The notes under the pieces are model-generated. The model searched no databases. It was given only the letters and a program-made list of their open reading frames with translations, and had not been told where the DNA came from. This document shows positions 23,836 through 37,004 of a stretch of 64,000 nt of DNA, one piece after another. A program made the translations under genes and the position numbers. The DNA is taken from positions 4,928,001 to 4,992,000 of the forward strand of contig OU015666.1 of assembly GCA_907165275.2 (NCBI GenBank), written 5' to 3'. The stretch is from Zygaena filipendulae (lineage: Eukaryota; Arthropoda; Insecta; Lepidoptera; Zygaenidae). The stretch's first letter is position 1. Each line of letters starts with the position of its first letter.

Positions 23836-24240
23836 GAGACACAGGCACGGATCCAGCCTTATGGGCACGGTCGGCATGCCCACAAGTTACAACCCTTGAG
23901 ATCGATAGGCTAGGGTCTTTAACAAATGCATTAATTAAAAAAAAAAGAACAATGAACCGTGAATAATTTGGAACACGATATATGCTTTCAAGCTGTAAAG
24001 TGTCATCATAATCGGTTTAGTAGTTGAGATGTTGTAAATTTGTAATGGGCAAACAAACATTCATTTATTTTTGTAGTTTTTGTGAAAAAGTGAAAAGATA
24101 AATAGATAATAATTTTTGTTTGACCTATTTTTATGATAAAACTGATAGTTTTGCCCTTTGACCTTGAATTTATTTTAGTGTACTTACTTTACCCAACGTC
24201 TGTACCGATTTTCAGCACTATACGAATTATTATTATTATA

Positions 24241-24436
24241 CTAGCTGCTTCCCGCGATTTCATCCGCGGTAATTTCGGAGTTTCCGCGGGAATTCCGGGA
24301 TAAAAACTATCTTATCTTTTAAGTTGGACCATGAGTAGGTATAAGTGGTTACAAAATTTTATCAAAATCCGTTCAGTAGTTTAGGAGTCCAACGCGGACA
24401 AACAACGTGACACGTGATTTATATATATTAAGAAGA
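24241..24436 (-). mobile_element. Helitron, complete, first body type
   Basis: CTAG at 24241 after A, hairpin GCGATTTCATCCGCGG, GGAGTTTCCGCGGGAATTCC, body AAAATCCGTTCAGTAGTTTA; on the - strand the 5' end reads TCTTCTTAATATATATAAAT. Confidence 0.75.
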
Positions 24437-25485
24437 TGTAATTGAAATAATTTTTAGCATCAATTAGGTAAGTAGTTCCAGTAATTACCCTTATATCCAA
24501 ACATACAAACTTAGAAGCTTGACCTCTTTAATATTAATGTACATAGATGTTATTACTAGTAAGTTATCCCCAGATAATAAACAGACAGATGATTAGCAAA
24601 ATTTAATTGCAGACTTTATTAGGTATGTTAATTGGATTCATTACATATTATGACTAATCTATAAGCTATTGCCAATCAAAGCTTATGTTATCGCACCAGT
24701 TTCGTCACTTACGAGTACCTACCTGCCGAAATCCAATCGAAACTTTAAACCAGATTTCAATGTTACAATCAAATTTGATACAAATTGCTCGACGTTATGG
24801 CAGGTTATTTCCCGTAATTCAGTGGCACCATCGTCACAGTTCTGACAACCACACTCTGAGGGTCTGCGGAAGTAATTACGGCGAATGCTAGAGGTCCAGA
24901 GTCACTCTATATTAACTCGACAGCGAAATCGATGGATTAGATTAACTAAGGAATTCTTACGCGTAGTTCACACGTTTGAGTGGCACACTGGGATCGGTGG
25001 AAATTGGACCGTTGATTGCATCGATATTCGACGTCGATGAGCCATCGATTCCTTTTATAACGAAATAGGAGATTATATTTCTCCGAATAAAAAGAACTTT
25101 AGTAATAAATAGTAAAAACTGAATATGCGTAGTGATGGGAGCTCGCGCATTGATATTATATTGATATTATTATGTATTAATATTTTGATTTTGCTGTGTT
25201 GACAGTTCGAACTTAACCTTGCTATGTTAGATACGTAGATATAAGAAATCGGGGTGCCCGCAAAACAAAACGGCAGCATTTTCTGACATCGGTATTATTT
25301 ATAATGACGGCCATTTCAAAACATTCAGATTTTTTATTTGCCTGCCACAATCTGTTAATTTTGTCTTTTATACATAAGGTGCAACGTTATGACGAAAATC
25401 TTAGACAAAGGATATAATATATTTTTAAATTTGTTTTTATAAAAGGAATTTTAATCGCAATGTTAATGGTAGATACCTGTAAATT
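24437..25485. other. non-coding stretch
   Basis: No gene or recognised repeat. Short open frames only. Confidence 0.5.
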
Positions 25486-25779
25486 GGCTACATGACAATT
25501 TTTTTTTAGTCTGTCGTGTAGATTAATAAAAAATATTGGACACGTATTTTTTTCTTTTTTTTAAGTAATCAAAAATAACGAGTTGAAATTTTGCGTGACG
25601 TCACAACCCGGTGCAGTTTGTACGGGGCTTATAACGAATAATGACGTCATGAGTACCCAACCCTAAACTTTAATGCGCTTTATCTATGTTTATTTTCATT
25701 AATTTGAAAAAGCAAAAAATACGTGTCTATTTTTTTTCTAACTGACGGACTAATTAGAATTGTGATTTTCATATGTACC
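25486..25779 (-). mobile_element. 0.3-kb terminal-inverted-repeat element, copy 3
   Basis: Ends are GGCTACATGACAA and its diverged partner GATTTTCATATGTACC. It carries TTGGACACGTATTTTTTTC, GCGTGACGTCACAACCCG, AATGACGTCATGA and ACTGACGGACTAATTAG in the same order as copy 2. The terminal words differ from copies 1 and 2 but agree with copy 4, so two subfamilies exist. Confidence 0.75.
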
Positions 25780-25804
25780 CCGGAAATTACCAAATTGTTA
25801 CTAA

Positions 25805-26070
25805 TCCTACTAATATTATAAATTTAAAAGTGTCGATGTTTGTTACTTAATCACGCAAAAACGGCTGAACGGATTTGGATGAAATTTGGCATGCACGTTT
25901 TCAGGGGTACAGAGATGGACATAGGGTTTCATCCGCGGTAATTTCGGAGTTCCCGAGCGAATTCCGAAATTAAAAGTACCCTAATTTTTAAAATCGGTTC
26001 AGTAGATTCAGCGATTAACCCCTACAACTTCACAAACTTTACCTCTTAATAATACGAGTATACGTATAGA
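25805..26070. mobile_element. two Helitron pieces joined face to face
   Basis: 25805-25927 is the 5' part of a + copy (TCCTACTAATATTATAAATT to GACATAGGG). Directly after it, 25928-26070 is a - copy from its hairpin region (TTTCATCCGCGGTAATTTCG) to its own 5' end (TCTATACGTATACTC on the - strand). Each lacks its counterpart end, so the + copy was probably interrupted or recombined at the shared hairpin region. Confidence 0.7.
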
Positions 26071-26398
26071 TGAGCGAGTGAAAGTTCCTCTAATAATAAC
26101 GTTGTCAGACTCTATTGTCCATTGGTCTGACCCAATTATGGTTTGGCGAGCCACCACATTGAACAGATATCGCTCGATCTGTCTACGGAAATTAAATTTT
26201 CTGAATACCCCTAACGTAACAGTGACAGCCCACAACGAAAGCAAAAGCTTAGGCTCAGTGTCATCCATACTCTTCGTTGAAAATCGATTCTACACGACAA
26301 ACGAATCTCAACCAGTCGAACAATCAATACACATAGATTTTGAAAATTGTTTTTTTGTTTGAAAGGGGATACTCCCAAATTGATTCCATTGTCACCAA

Positions 26399-26790
26399 GT
26401 CGAGATCTGATGATGGGATCTTGGAGTAATCGAAGGAACTCTTCAAAAATTTTGGTACACCTATAGCGAATTTGGTATTTTTTAAAGTAAATCGTTTATT
26501 TGCTTTCGGAAAGCAAAATTTTAAGAAGTAGAACTGATGATAAAGACCACCGATGGTCATCGGAACTACTCAATAATAGGTATTTCACGGGTTCTGAATC
26601 GTTAACTTTAATATGGTTTCTAAACAATTTATGCCGGTCACTATGTATATGGTGAAGTAGAACTGATGGTGATGCACTAGGAGAACTCCTCAACAATTAA
26701 CGTCCCTGCGTCGGGAAAAGCAATATTTTGTAAAAGGTGATGAGCAGTTGACATTAGACTATTGTAACTTAGAGAAGTTACGAACTAAGT
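26399..26790 (+). repeat. degenerate tandem array, about 128-bp period, three units
   Basis: The words ...AGAACTGATGRTRA... then ...GGAACTMYTCAAMAAT... recur with CTGATG at 26407, 26534 and 26663 (spacings of 127 and 129). Units are diverged outside these words. The array stops about 30-60 bases before the foldback at 26820 and may be part of the same element. Confidence 0.6.
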
Positions 26791-26819
26791 CACTTAAAAG
26801 CGAGATATAAACAAAATTT

Positions 26820-27230
26820 TAACAAAAAAATTAAAACCGACTTCCAAAAACACAAAACTGAAAAGCTAAAAATAAAAGGCTATAAAAATAACAAAATACC
26901 GATTTAATCCAAAAGACAAAAACACACGTAAAATTATTATTGGTTTGTGCTACCACTGATCGGTATGAAGTCGGTGACAAGCCAAATATGGAGGGGGCAG
27001 ATGGGCTAAGTCGACTCCCGCCACCAGCTCTCCGTGAGCAGAACAACCCAAGTGGGCAGACACCAGCGGACTTGTCACCGAATTCAAACCGATCAGTGGT
27101 AGCACAAACCAATAATAATATTACGTGTGTTTTTGTCTTTTGGATTAAATCGGTATTTTGTTATTTTTAGCTTTTTATTTTTAGCTTTTCAGTTTTGTGT
27201 TTTTGGAAGTCGGTTTTAATTTTTTTGTTA
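26820..27230. mobile_element. foldback element with 160-bp arms
   Basis: Arm 26820-26981 (TTAAAACCGACTTCC near its outer end; CGGTGACAAG at the inner end) is the inverted partner of 27071-27230. Between the arms is an 89-base GC-richer loop (26982-27070). The same 20-25 codon peptide can be read into both arms from opposite strands, which is simply a result of the inverted repeat. The ends with AAAACCGACTTCCAAAAA are a word I associate with dispersed lepidopteran repeats. No transposase. Confidence 0.85.
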
Positions 27231-28861
27231 TTATTATTTGTAAATATGAAATTAATATCGAGAGTTTGCATACATCCCTCGTTTAACCTTAAATACGTAG
27301 ATTAGTAGATAGATAAAGTCCAATCGTCACAATTTCAGCACAAGATTGTTATACAGTGAATTATGCAACATCCTCTTTTTAGTATTAATTAAGATTGCAG
27401 TGAAATGGATTTCCACAATAATATTCGTTTGTTACATTTCATGATAACACAGCGATCGGCTGCCAACTGCTGGGGCCGTATTGTCGTTCTTAAAGCCATT
27501 GTGTTTTTCTACGCTGACTGAGCGCTTTCGTGAAAACGCTATATATACATATCTACCAAATCTTTTATGAGTGCTATATCCTTTGGGAGTAGGTATAACA
27601 AGAAGTAAAATTCTTTATTATCAAAATATACTTCCTTTTTTTATTACCATTAGGCACATAAACCGGAATATGTATATTATAAGCACATTATTAGGTATTA
27701 GCCATTATTTTAAAAATTAATCTTTGAGATTTAAAATGTCATATATTTAATTCTAGCACTAATGCCAAACTATTTTTTTAAATAGTGTACCTAAAAGTTC
27801 TTAAAAGTTAAATAAAACCAACTACTAATATACATTTATTTTATTTGAAATTGGTTGAATGTATTTGGTAGATATCTGCGATAGTCCATAAGATAAAAAA
27901 AGGAATGTTCGTAGTTCGTATCTACTTAAGCAAACTCTGAACAAATCGCATGAAACGACTGGACAAGTTTATTTTAATCGGGGCCGAGTGAGGAAAAATT
28001 CTGTGGTATTAAACGCCTTTAAATGCTATCTACTAGGATCGCAGAACAAGTTGGTATTTACCGTCTATAAGTACAAAGCTAATGACAATAAGACTAGATG
28101 CTATTGATCATGGAGTTCGAGTTTAAACTATTTAATTTTACTAAGTAGGTACTGTATAATTTTACATGTTAGCGATCATTCTGTTATTTCATATTGTACT
28201 AATTTAATTTAAAATATGGGTTGATCTTACATAGAAAAGGAATATAATATTCAAATCTCACGCCTTATGATCGTATATAATTATTAATACGTATCTGTAC
28301 AGAAATGGGCCAAAAACTAATTTGAGAAATCTTCGCTGACCATTCACTACAGGCTTATAAATCGAAAACGAATTTGAAGTCAAAATTCTATGCCATCTAA
28401 CACCACTTTATCTAACACTAACAGCTAGTTAGAAATCGCAGTAACATCAGCGCTAACTGCTAAACAAATAACCATGAAAGTTATGTTACAAACGAAACGC
28501 CTGACTATGGTCTGTATTTAACCGGACTATTATTAGCCCAGCGCAGCGTCTCGAGCGACTAACTACAAGTGGCGCAAGTGCAATTGTCCATTTAGTGGGT
28601 ATACAAACACAGCTACCGACACACCGGATGGCCGTAATTAAGATCTGCGTGTAAATAATTTGATGATACTAAATTTAGTGGTGAAGCGAGCAACAACGAT
28701 GAGGATGTATGCTTAAAATGCAAATAGAACGCTCAGACCAAATAAAAACTAAAGACGGAACGTCTCGAACAACGAAATGAAGCCGGTTGCGTATGCATGT
28801 GGTGATTAGGAAAGTGTATGGATTTGCAAAGTTTACTTAGGATTTATGGTGTCTTTTTCTT
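27231..28861. other. non-coding stretch
   Basis: AT-rich DNA with no supported gene. A slightly GC-richer patch (28530-28640) is unrecognised. Confidence 0.5.
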
Positions 28862-28975
28862 GTAAGTGTGTGCGTGTTTCTGTGTACGTGCACGGCGATG
28901 GTGTCTTTTTCCTGGCTTCACTTGTTTGTTCTACGCGTTCCGTCTTTAGTTTTCATTTGGTCTGAGATAGAACGA
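28862..28975 (+). repeat. dispersed repeat family, copy 2
   Basis: Partner of 62-178: GTGTGTGCGTGTTTCTGTGT, ACGTGCACGGCGATGG, ACGCGTTCCGTCTTTAG, TTTGGTCTGAG. It is preceded by AAG/GTAAGTGTG, which looks like a splice donor but has no exon before it. Confidence 0.5.
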
Positions 28976-30534
28976 AGCTTACTCTCATACTACATATATT
29001 TAACAGTGCATTGCTACATTTATCATACTAGGTATAAATTTTGTCCGGAAGTCGCCAACTTGAATAACCAGCTAGCAAGGTCTATAGCGAGAGCAAGATA
29101 AACAGTCGGCGATATTGGTCTGGCTTATGCTTTGAGCGCATGATATTTTTAGTGATGTTAAAGCTATGTAACATGGTTTTCAGACACCCATGTTACAATA
29201 TGTAAATATGTGGAAGTAACCAAAATAAATAATATTATGTTATGCAACTTAAGGGTGTGTACCACTCCTGACGTGTCTACTGTCTACTCTTCTATTCTTA
29301 TCTATATCATTGGTTTCAAGTAGGTAAGGAATAAATAATAATAAGTTATAAATAAGCATAAATCAACAATTCCCCTTAACGGATGTAATGTGAGATAAGC
29401 GAAGTCAAGATTCTTAAATTACAGGACCGGAAAGAAAGTTTTAGTATATTCACTTTTACATCCTTACAACACCTAATACAGCCTATAAACCTAACTTGGA
29501 CTCGTAAAGGGAACTACTAAAACTACGCATCGAAACTTATACAATCCCAGTCGGAAGGTAGGTAAAACAAACAGGAGTTAAACTGAACCTAATTATCGGT
29601 ACCTTTGGAAAACATCTCTACGAGTTACGAAACTTGTTTATTTATGAAGCTTCCACAAAACTTCGCAATTTATTTAACTAATATTTTTCATGTTGAACTC
29701 GAAATGATCGCTAGAAAGAAATGCGATTATAAAAGAAACAGACTTAAAAATAATACTCCAACTTTCTTCAAACTTCAGACTCTGTTCTATATAGGTATTA
29801 TCTATCAAGTCAGAAAAATTATTATTCATTAGATTTATGAACGTTTTTGGTGACCAAATAAATTGTTTCATTAAAAGCTACTAAAGAAAAAATCTGCTAA
29901 AGGACTTACCTATTATGGATTAACCTACCACATAATTTCACATACGACAATAGTATTATGACGTCAATGAGTCAGATTCTGGCACTATTACAGTCATCAC
30001 ATAATTTAGGTCCAGTATGAGAAAAATGGTGCAATCGAATATATTATCTATTATGATCTGCACCCACTTATTAAGCAATTGACATATTATTTAATATTAC
30101 TTGCCGGGCCCATATTTTAATATTTATGTCCATTTGATCTAAGTCGCCCACCTCACCCTTGTATTACTCTTTTTTCCTTTGCTCTACTCTTGGCTATAAA
30201 AAGATTGCTATTAGCAATATAGGTCGCCTAATTGTAGGTATATTCTTATGTACCTATGTCAGGGAATGGTGAGGGGGAGGATTTAGACACCTCCGGCTAG
30301 CTCTTCGGTGATAAATTAAATCAGTAGACAATTTTATATAAAGCGAATATAATTACAGATAAAATAATAACAATAGTAATTTCGGAGTAATTACTTTTGA
30401 TGTGAGTTGAGAGTGAGAAACTTAAAATGGAATGATTTAAGACAAAAAATAGAAAGTACCTAAAATTTATTTGAATTTATAATTTCGTAGATACTTCCCA
30501 AAAAAACGATAGTAAAACTGAGGAGGGTTCATAA
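28976..30534. other. non-coding stretch
   Basis: Nothing supported; only short random open frames in AT-rich DNA. Confidence 0.5.
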
Positions 30535-30660
30535 AGGTACACGACACAATGTACAATAAATTTTACATACACGTTGTCTGGAATACAAAGAAGGACACAG
30601 GTCACTTTTTATCCCAGAACATCCGCGGGAACTCCGAAATTAACGTGGGGGAACAGCTAG
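30535..30660 (+). mobile_element. Helitron 3' two-thirds
   Basis: From ACATACACGTTGTCTGGAA through TTTTTATCCCAGAACATCCG to CAGCTAG followed by T. The 5' leader is lost. Confidence 0.7.
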
Positions 30661-31925
30661 TATATACTATTAATTAATAACCGAACATTGTTTTTTTCTA
30701 CGTTCCTATACCTACTGCCCGTCGGCCAGTGATTGCGAACAATCCAAAATTCTCATTAGACAAACAGAAAAAAAAGTTGTAGAACTAAAGAAATGTGCCA
30801 TCGACCGCGTTCGTTTTATTAAACGTTTTGCCATGGCAGCTAAGCGCGATGGCCGCCGCCCGCCGCCATATGCCAACCAGCTGCCGCGCTCTCCGTTTTT
30901 TACCGACTTCAACTTTTGACCCCACTTCGCTGCGATCATTCATGTGGGAATTGGTTTTTCTGTGAGCTGCCGAACGCAATTTGAGACATAATACATTGAA
31001 CACACGACTCCAATTTGTTAGTTTTTATACAACATTTCATTTTATGACGGTGGATAAATGTAATTAATGTAAGTAATTTAGATTGTGTATGAAATAGGGT
31101 CTTTCGAAATAGTTTTTTTTTTCACGCCTGTACTTCAGTGTCTAAGTATCTCTCAGTCTCTCAATCGAAAATAAAAAACTTGTTATTTTTGTGAAAATTC
31201 ACAGCCTGTGAAACACGTGATACATATAAATTTCTCTATTAGCTTCCTGTCAACTTACTTATGTGATAAAATATGTATTATATTGAGACACTCTCGCACA
31301 ATAAAGTGTGTTACATTACACCTAGGGTTACCAGACCCTGAATTCGAAATAAGTCTCGTTGCGGTATTGGGCCGAAAAATGTGTCTCAAAAGTCAGACAT
31401 ATCTTTTTAATAACAAAGTACACAATATCTTTAAAAGCTGGACATAACGTTTATGTTTTAAAAAAATCCGTTATATTTATCTAACTATGGAATCTCCATG
31501 CGAAGAGTTGATTGAATTAACCCTTAACATAGCCGGACTAATCGAACACTAAAATAGATGGACACGACGAAGGCATTTTTTAATTTCTCACGTCTAGCAA
31601 GTAGCAACCCTAGTTCGCTCAGCAGGCGCCTTGTTAATGCTAAAGAAGCCCCAGAGGCAATACGCCGCTCCTAAGCAATTACGTATGACGCGCCTGTCGT
31701 AAAAAGTCACATTCGTAACTTCTTACATAGGTATTTCAAGTTTTACACACTACAAGTACATACATATACAAATAATAAAATTCAGCGGCGCGAGCAATGT
31801 CTCGGTCGCCTTTAAATTGCAATATAAAGAACAAAGTCAAGCTGCCTATATCAACATTCTTAGGTTTTATTTATTCTTTAAAATAAATCACATATGTATT
31901 TATTCCAAATTCATAATACATTTTA
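30661..31925. other. non-coding stretch with one GC-rich island
   Basis: 30835-30960 is GC-rich (GCGATGGCCGCCGCCCGCCG) within AT-rich DNA. Open frames across it on the - strand have no recognisable product. It may be an old repeat or a regulatory element in the semaphorin intron. Confidence 0.4.
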
Positions 31926-32183
31926 TTAATATTATAATAGCGAAAGTACCTTTGTCTGTCTGTCAGTCTGTTCACGTTTATCTTTGAAACTACTGAACGG
32001 ATTTTCACGCAGTTTTCACATATAGATCAAGCTTAATTTGGAGCGAGTTATTGGTTTTGTTTCATCGAAAATGGATATCGAGAAAAAATCATCATCACAG
32101 GGGTCGAAAGCTTATTTTATCCTACTACGAGTCCCTAAGGATACCCCGAATCTCATGCGGTTGAAACTGCGGACACCAGCTAA
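31926..32183 (+). mobile_element. Helitron, CTAA-ending variant
   Basis: Leader AATATTATAATAGCGAAAG, then GTCTGTCTGTCAGTC, ACTACTGAACGGATTTTCAC, and the 3' end GCGGTTGAAACTGCGGACAC with CTAA (32180-32183) before T. CTAA fits the Helitron CTRR rule. Confidence 0.7.
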
Positions 32184-32231
32184 TACAAATACCTATAAAA
32201 TTAACAAAATGCGACTTGTTCACTTATCGAA

Positions 32232-32527
32232 TCTCTACTAATATTATAAATGCGAAAGCAACACTGTCTGTCTGTCTGACTGTTACGCTTTTACGTTTTA
32301 CCGACCGTTAATCGATCATCATGAAATTTTTTACACACGCTGTCAGAGGTCCGAAGAAGGACAAAAGGTACTTTTTATCCCGGAATTCCCGCGGGAACTC
32401 CGAAATTAATACCGGTGAAATTTCATGAAATTTTGCATACACATTGCTAGAGTTACAGAAAAGGGCATGATACTTTGCATCCTGGAATACCTGTGTGATC
32501 TCCGAAATTTCCGCGGGTGAAAGCTAG
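32232..32527 (+). mobile_element. Helitron with duplicated 3' half
   Basis: Starts TCTCTACTAATATTATAAAT after A and ends GCGGGTGAAAGCTAG before T. Inside, the segment ATGAAATTTT...CCGGAATTCCCGCGGGAACT is repeated (ATGAAATTTTGCATACAC...CCTGGAATACCTG), so the 3' half is present twice. Confidence 0.75.
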
Positions 32528-32924
32528 TTAGAACATAAATCAGTGTTAAATGCGTTAAAAAAAACAGCGAAGTTCGTCAGTGAAGCGTAATTCATCAAAA
32601 TCCCATCAAAACTCTTAAAGTAACTAATCCAATGTCAAGTGAGGAAGTAAGTAAGCGTACAGTTTTGGTAACAGGAAGTAGGTATATACCAAAGTTACGC
32701 GACTTCCCCCCGGACCGGGCTCGGGGCGCTACCGACGCGGAGTTGCCGTAACGGTTACAGGTTCATTAATTATTGTGCACATAAATATCACGTAATGTCG
32801 CTGCACATCGGGCGGTCACGATTTATCGGTGTGACCTTACATTATTATTACGTAAGTATCATTATTATTTTCGTTTATTCTGGATCTAGGATTAACCTGA
32901 GCCTGTTTATTCTACTAGCTGCGC

Positions 32925-33025
32925 CCCGCGGTTTCAACCGCGTGAGTTTCATATACATTTAGTGAAAAGCTGTTAATTTGGAATCACAAACAGACACTTC
33001 AACTTTATTTATATGTAGGTATAGA
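32925..33025 (-). mobile_element. short Helitron, internal deletion
   Basis: CTAG after A, perfect CCCCGCGGTTTCAACCGCG hairpin, then straight into the 5' segment CATTTAGTGAAAAGCTGTTA and the TCTATACCTACATATAAAT start (- strand). The middle of the 18204-type body is deleted. Confidence 0.75.
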
Positions 33026-33149
33026 TAGATATTGAGTTTTTGTATGGTTTTTTGTTTATTTGTAATGGATTAACACAAAAACTACTTTACCAATTTTAAC
33101 ATTTTTTTTTATTTACCGCACCCTACAGTATGGTTACATTATATATAGG

Positions 33150-33332
33150 ATACTCATACCCTTTGGGAATGTCACTTAGGGCTATACCGTAGCTTCCTAT
33201 AAGTGAAAGAACTTTCAAAATCGGTTCCTTAGATCCAGAGATACCGCCTACAACGTCACAACGCCACGTGATTACAAACTCGCACACCAACTCACAAACT
33301 TTCGTCTTTATAATATCATAATAGTATGGATG
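33150..33332 (-). mobile_element. Helitron 5' part
   Basis: Body matches 11178-11408: TTCCTATAAGTGAAAGAA, TCAAAATCGGTTCCTTAGAT, AACTCACAAACTTTCGTCTT. The 3' hairpin is missing. Confidence 0.6.
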
Positions 33333-36300
33333 ATGTGCAGTGGTATCGAAGTTAAAAAAAAAAAGATAAGTTTACTAATATTTGACTTGTTTTATTTCAT
33401 CATTTTATCAGCAGGCTGTTATCAATTTTCAATCATTATGTATATATCAATAACAATAACACACGTTCCTTAAATATGACTAAAATTCACTGTAACAGGT
33501 TGTATATATTTAAATATGTCCTGGCGGTATAAAAATCAGCGCTATGAGTGCAATACACCTTTAAGAAATTGCCTATATAATTCTGTTTTCATTTTAAAAA
33601 TTTGATAAGTCGTGTTGTGTTGCTACCCCCAAGCAAACGCCTTTTTCCTTTCATTCTAAATTTTCTTTCTCTATACATATGACGACACTAGATCTAAATA
33701 AATTGTGGAATCGAACACCACAACAGTCCCAAAGTTTAGTTTCCACACGTTGCGTTCTCCAGAAGTAAATTACAGTACAAACATAAATTCTATTAATGTA
33801 TAGGATCGGATTGCTTCAATTATTCGTTTCTAAACTTAACTAGGAACTGTATTGATCGGAGCAAAACGGGCCAGTAACCGACACCTGTATTGAATCTTTT
33901 ATCAACCATTTTGTTGAAGAAAACTTCAGTGAAATTAAAACTTGGAAATTTTGTGCTTTATATTGAAAGCCTCAATGTCTAATTTAGTATGAACGTGGTG
34001 TATAAAATTATTGCAAGCAGTTTTTTAGCTCTTTAAACTTAGTCTTATCAAAACCTTAAGTATTCTTGTTTTGATTTCCTATTTAGTGAATTGCCGTGCT
34101 TTAAAGTTTTTGAAGGGATTGGGAAATGCACCAAGATACTTTTTTATTTAATTTAGTGTATACCCACAGTCATGGCACATACTCGTATTTCTGGATTATA
34201 ACTTGTCACAATGTTGTTTAAAATATAGAATAAGTTCACTGTAATGTTGACAAAATTAAAAATATAAAATGGCAGTTTATGAAACTAAAAAAAATATGAC
34301 AAAAAAAAAACCTTTTTCGAAATAATTATTTAAGTAAAAATGTTTTCTGCAACAAACATCGATTTAATTTTTCTATTTAGTTTCAAATATTTGTTTTAAT
34401 TTTAACCCATTACCCGTTGTCCGTAATGACTCTGCTTTCTAAAATACTTTGACTTTGTATCCCTTTTTTGCAATAACCTATAGCATATTTTTTTGAGAAT
34501 AAAGAAACTAAGAATTCTTATAAACTTATTTAAACAAATTCTTGAAATTCACATAAAATATTTCAACACCACAAAACATCACATTAAAATAATTAACGAG
34601 TTTACCACCCAACAAAGGTAAAAAAATACCTTATCAATTATAAGCGCAAAGTTTGGAACCAAATATGCCGACTGCCGAGTGAAACTAGCTAGTTTTGAGT
34701 AGGTACCAAAAATAAAAATATAGATCGTTTTGTCGATAATAAACCAGCTCAAGATCATAAAAAACTCTATTATTGGTCATGCAGGAAACAGTGCTACCAA
34801 AATAGTCTTTAAGTTCGTATTTTAGTTTTTATTTCGGAAACAAACACCTTATTTACTTAAATTCAGAAAAGGAAACAGAAGGTTATCTTATAAGTCGAGG
34901 TTTTTTATCACATCATCCTTACACACTCTCATATCCAAACGAAAAACCATATTTAGTTAATTTATGACAGGTTCAAATAAAGCCGGCTCATTGTTCTTTA
35001 AAGGGTCGTGTGAAGTTGATAATCATGATTTTTAACAAAATTCACGTAATCGCCAAATTTTTTATTCTCATTGACTGTTAACACTGATGTTACGCAAAAA
35101 AGGCAAGGCAAGAAGTACACTCATAGTAAAATACAAAACTAATAACTTTTAGAGGTATCAAGATCAATTTGTCCGTAAACTCAACGATTACGGGTTAAAA
35201 GATTTTAAAATTGCAGCGCTTTTATGTAACACAACTCATTAGACAGATTTATAGTATTCGAAGCATTAGCAGCAAGGCCGACTAATTATTACAACAAACA
35301 TGCACGGGTCATTGACTCGGAACCAAGTTCAAGTGTAGAGGGCTGGCTGCCGACCACGCACACTCGCTATTTTTAGGGTACTAAATATACCTATTTTAAC
35401 TCTTTCGTCGTTTAAACTAATGCATCCTGCACGGGGGCGTTTGATTGGCGTTTAAAATGCGAAGTTAGAACCGTGCTTAAGACCAAAGAGAAGGCATCCT
35501 TTAGAAATTTACATATTTGTCACGTTTATGCATGATTGAATATGTAGGTATACCTACATGTTCTTTATCAGTGAATACTTTGCACTAATATTATACTAAT
35601 ATAATATATATAACTAAATTAAGTAGGCTGACTATATTACTTGGTGGATTAAAATTTAAACGTGCCTAATATATACCTAGTATTTCTTTTCACGATCGCA
35701 CATACAAGATTAGCACATATACAACCTTCGATACCATCAATACAAACTTAAACGAACTGAAGTGGTAAAAATACAAATAACTAGTTACTTACTTATTTAG
35801 ACTACAAAATATGTTTAACAGAGTAGTATGTACGAAGTAAGTTTTCCACGACACAAGCTCATAGCTTAGTGTGGGATCAAGTAGAGTCTGTGTTGTGAAG
35901 TGGACTATTATTTCTATTATTAATTTCATCCACATTACCTATCTCAATGGTACCATAAGTCACAGACCTAATAGGCATAGAACAAGCATAAAACGGCCTT
36001 CAGCACACGCAAAGTGCATGCAACCTCACGGGTGGTGAAACTAGCTTACAACGTCTGTCGGTATGAACGTAATTTCGCGCATCATTGCTCATCAAAAATG
36101 CTTCTTCAAACGACCTTTTGAATGAAACCAAAGACCAGATGTAATTAAGACTCTAGGTGTATTATCTCTGTACATAAATTCAGTGTGATTCAGTTTTGTA
36201 TTTCATTATGAAATTTAGTACGATCAGTAGTAGATAAATGAGATAGCGCTGGTTGCCCATTGCACACCTAGTCTACGATTTCAGAACGCATAATTAATTG

Positions 36301-37004
36301 ATGATCGTGTAAAAATAAAGTGAAAAAAAAAATTGTGCATATTATCTACAACTGCACAAAATTAGGTAATCAACATCAGTTGTACAATTAATCATACAAT
36401 TTTTTTTTCGGATCTTGGATCGTTATACGGTTGTAGACAAAAAACATTTCAATCCGCATACGCAAAATTGGCTGCTATTTTCGACCAAGTATATAATAAA
36501 TACAACACAATCATGCCATGCTTAGAGTTTTATTACTCTTGTATTCGATAAAATAAATAAACAAATGAAAATCGAAATGCAATTTCTCTCTACTTTCACC
36601 CATTGTACCACACTGGGGTAGCTGGGGCCTACCCTAGACCCGCCTTACATCGGCATTGTTATAGCCGCACATTGTGCGATAACCACCTGGCTCATTAACG
36701 AAGCTCGAACCACCAGTGTGCGCTGACCTTTAGAGGCGTACTTAAAAACAATTTTGGATTGAAATTATTTAATAAATTGGAAGAAACTTCTTATCAAATA
36801 AAATGTTAGTAATCGAAATAAGTACTAAACACACTATTAGTGGATTAAAAATTATTTGAAATCTTACTTTACTAACGAGAATCATACGACAGAATTATTA
36901 CCTACGAACAAGAAGCGTATATAAGACACATTAAGAGTACCTATATATACTATGAATGAAAATCGGATAAGACTCCTAATCATGAACAGTAAATAATTTG
37001 GTTA
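33333..37004. other. long non-coding AT-rich stretch
   Basis: No gene is supported over 3.6 kb. At about 35850-35905 CTCATAGCTTAGTGTGGGAT resembles a lepidopteran SINE tail. A GC-richer patch at 36600-36730 is unrecognised. The rest is low-complexity AT-rich sequence, consistent with intron. Confidence 0.5.

Noticed and set aside
26831..27170. Two opposing frames sharing the start MVCATTDR
   Set aside because: The identical starts are the two arms of the foldback element read from opposite strands, not a pair of genes.
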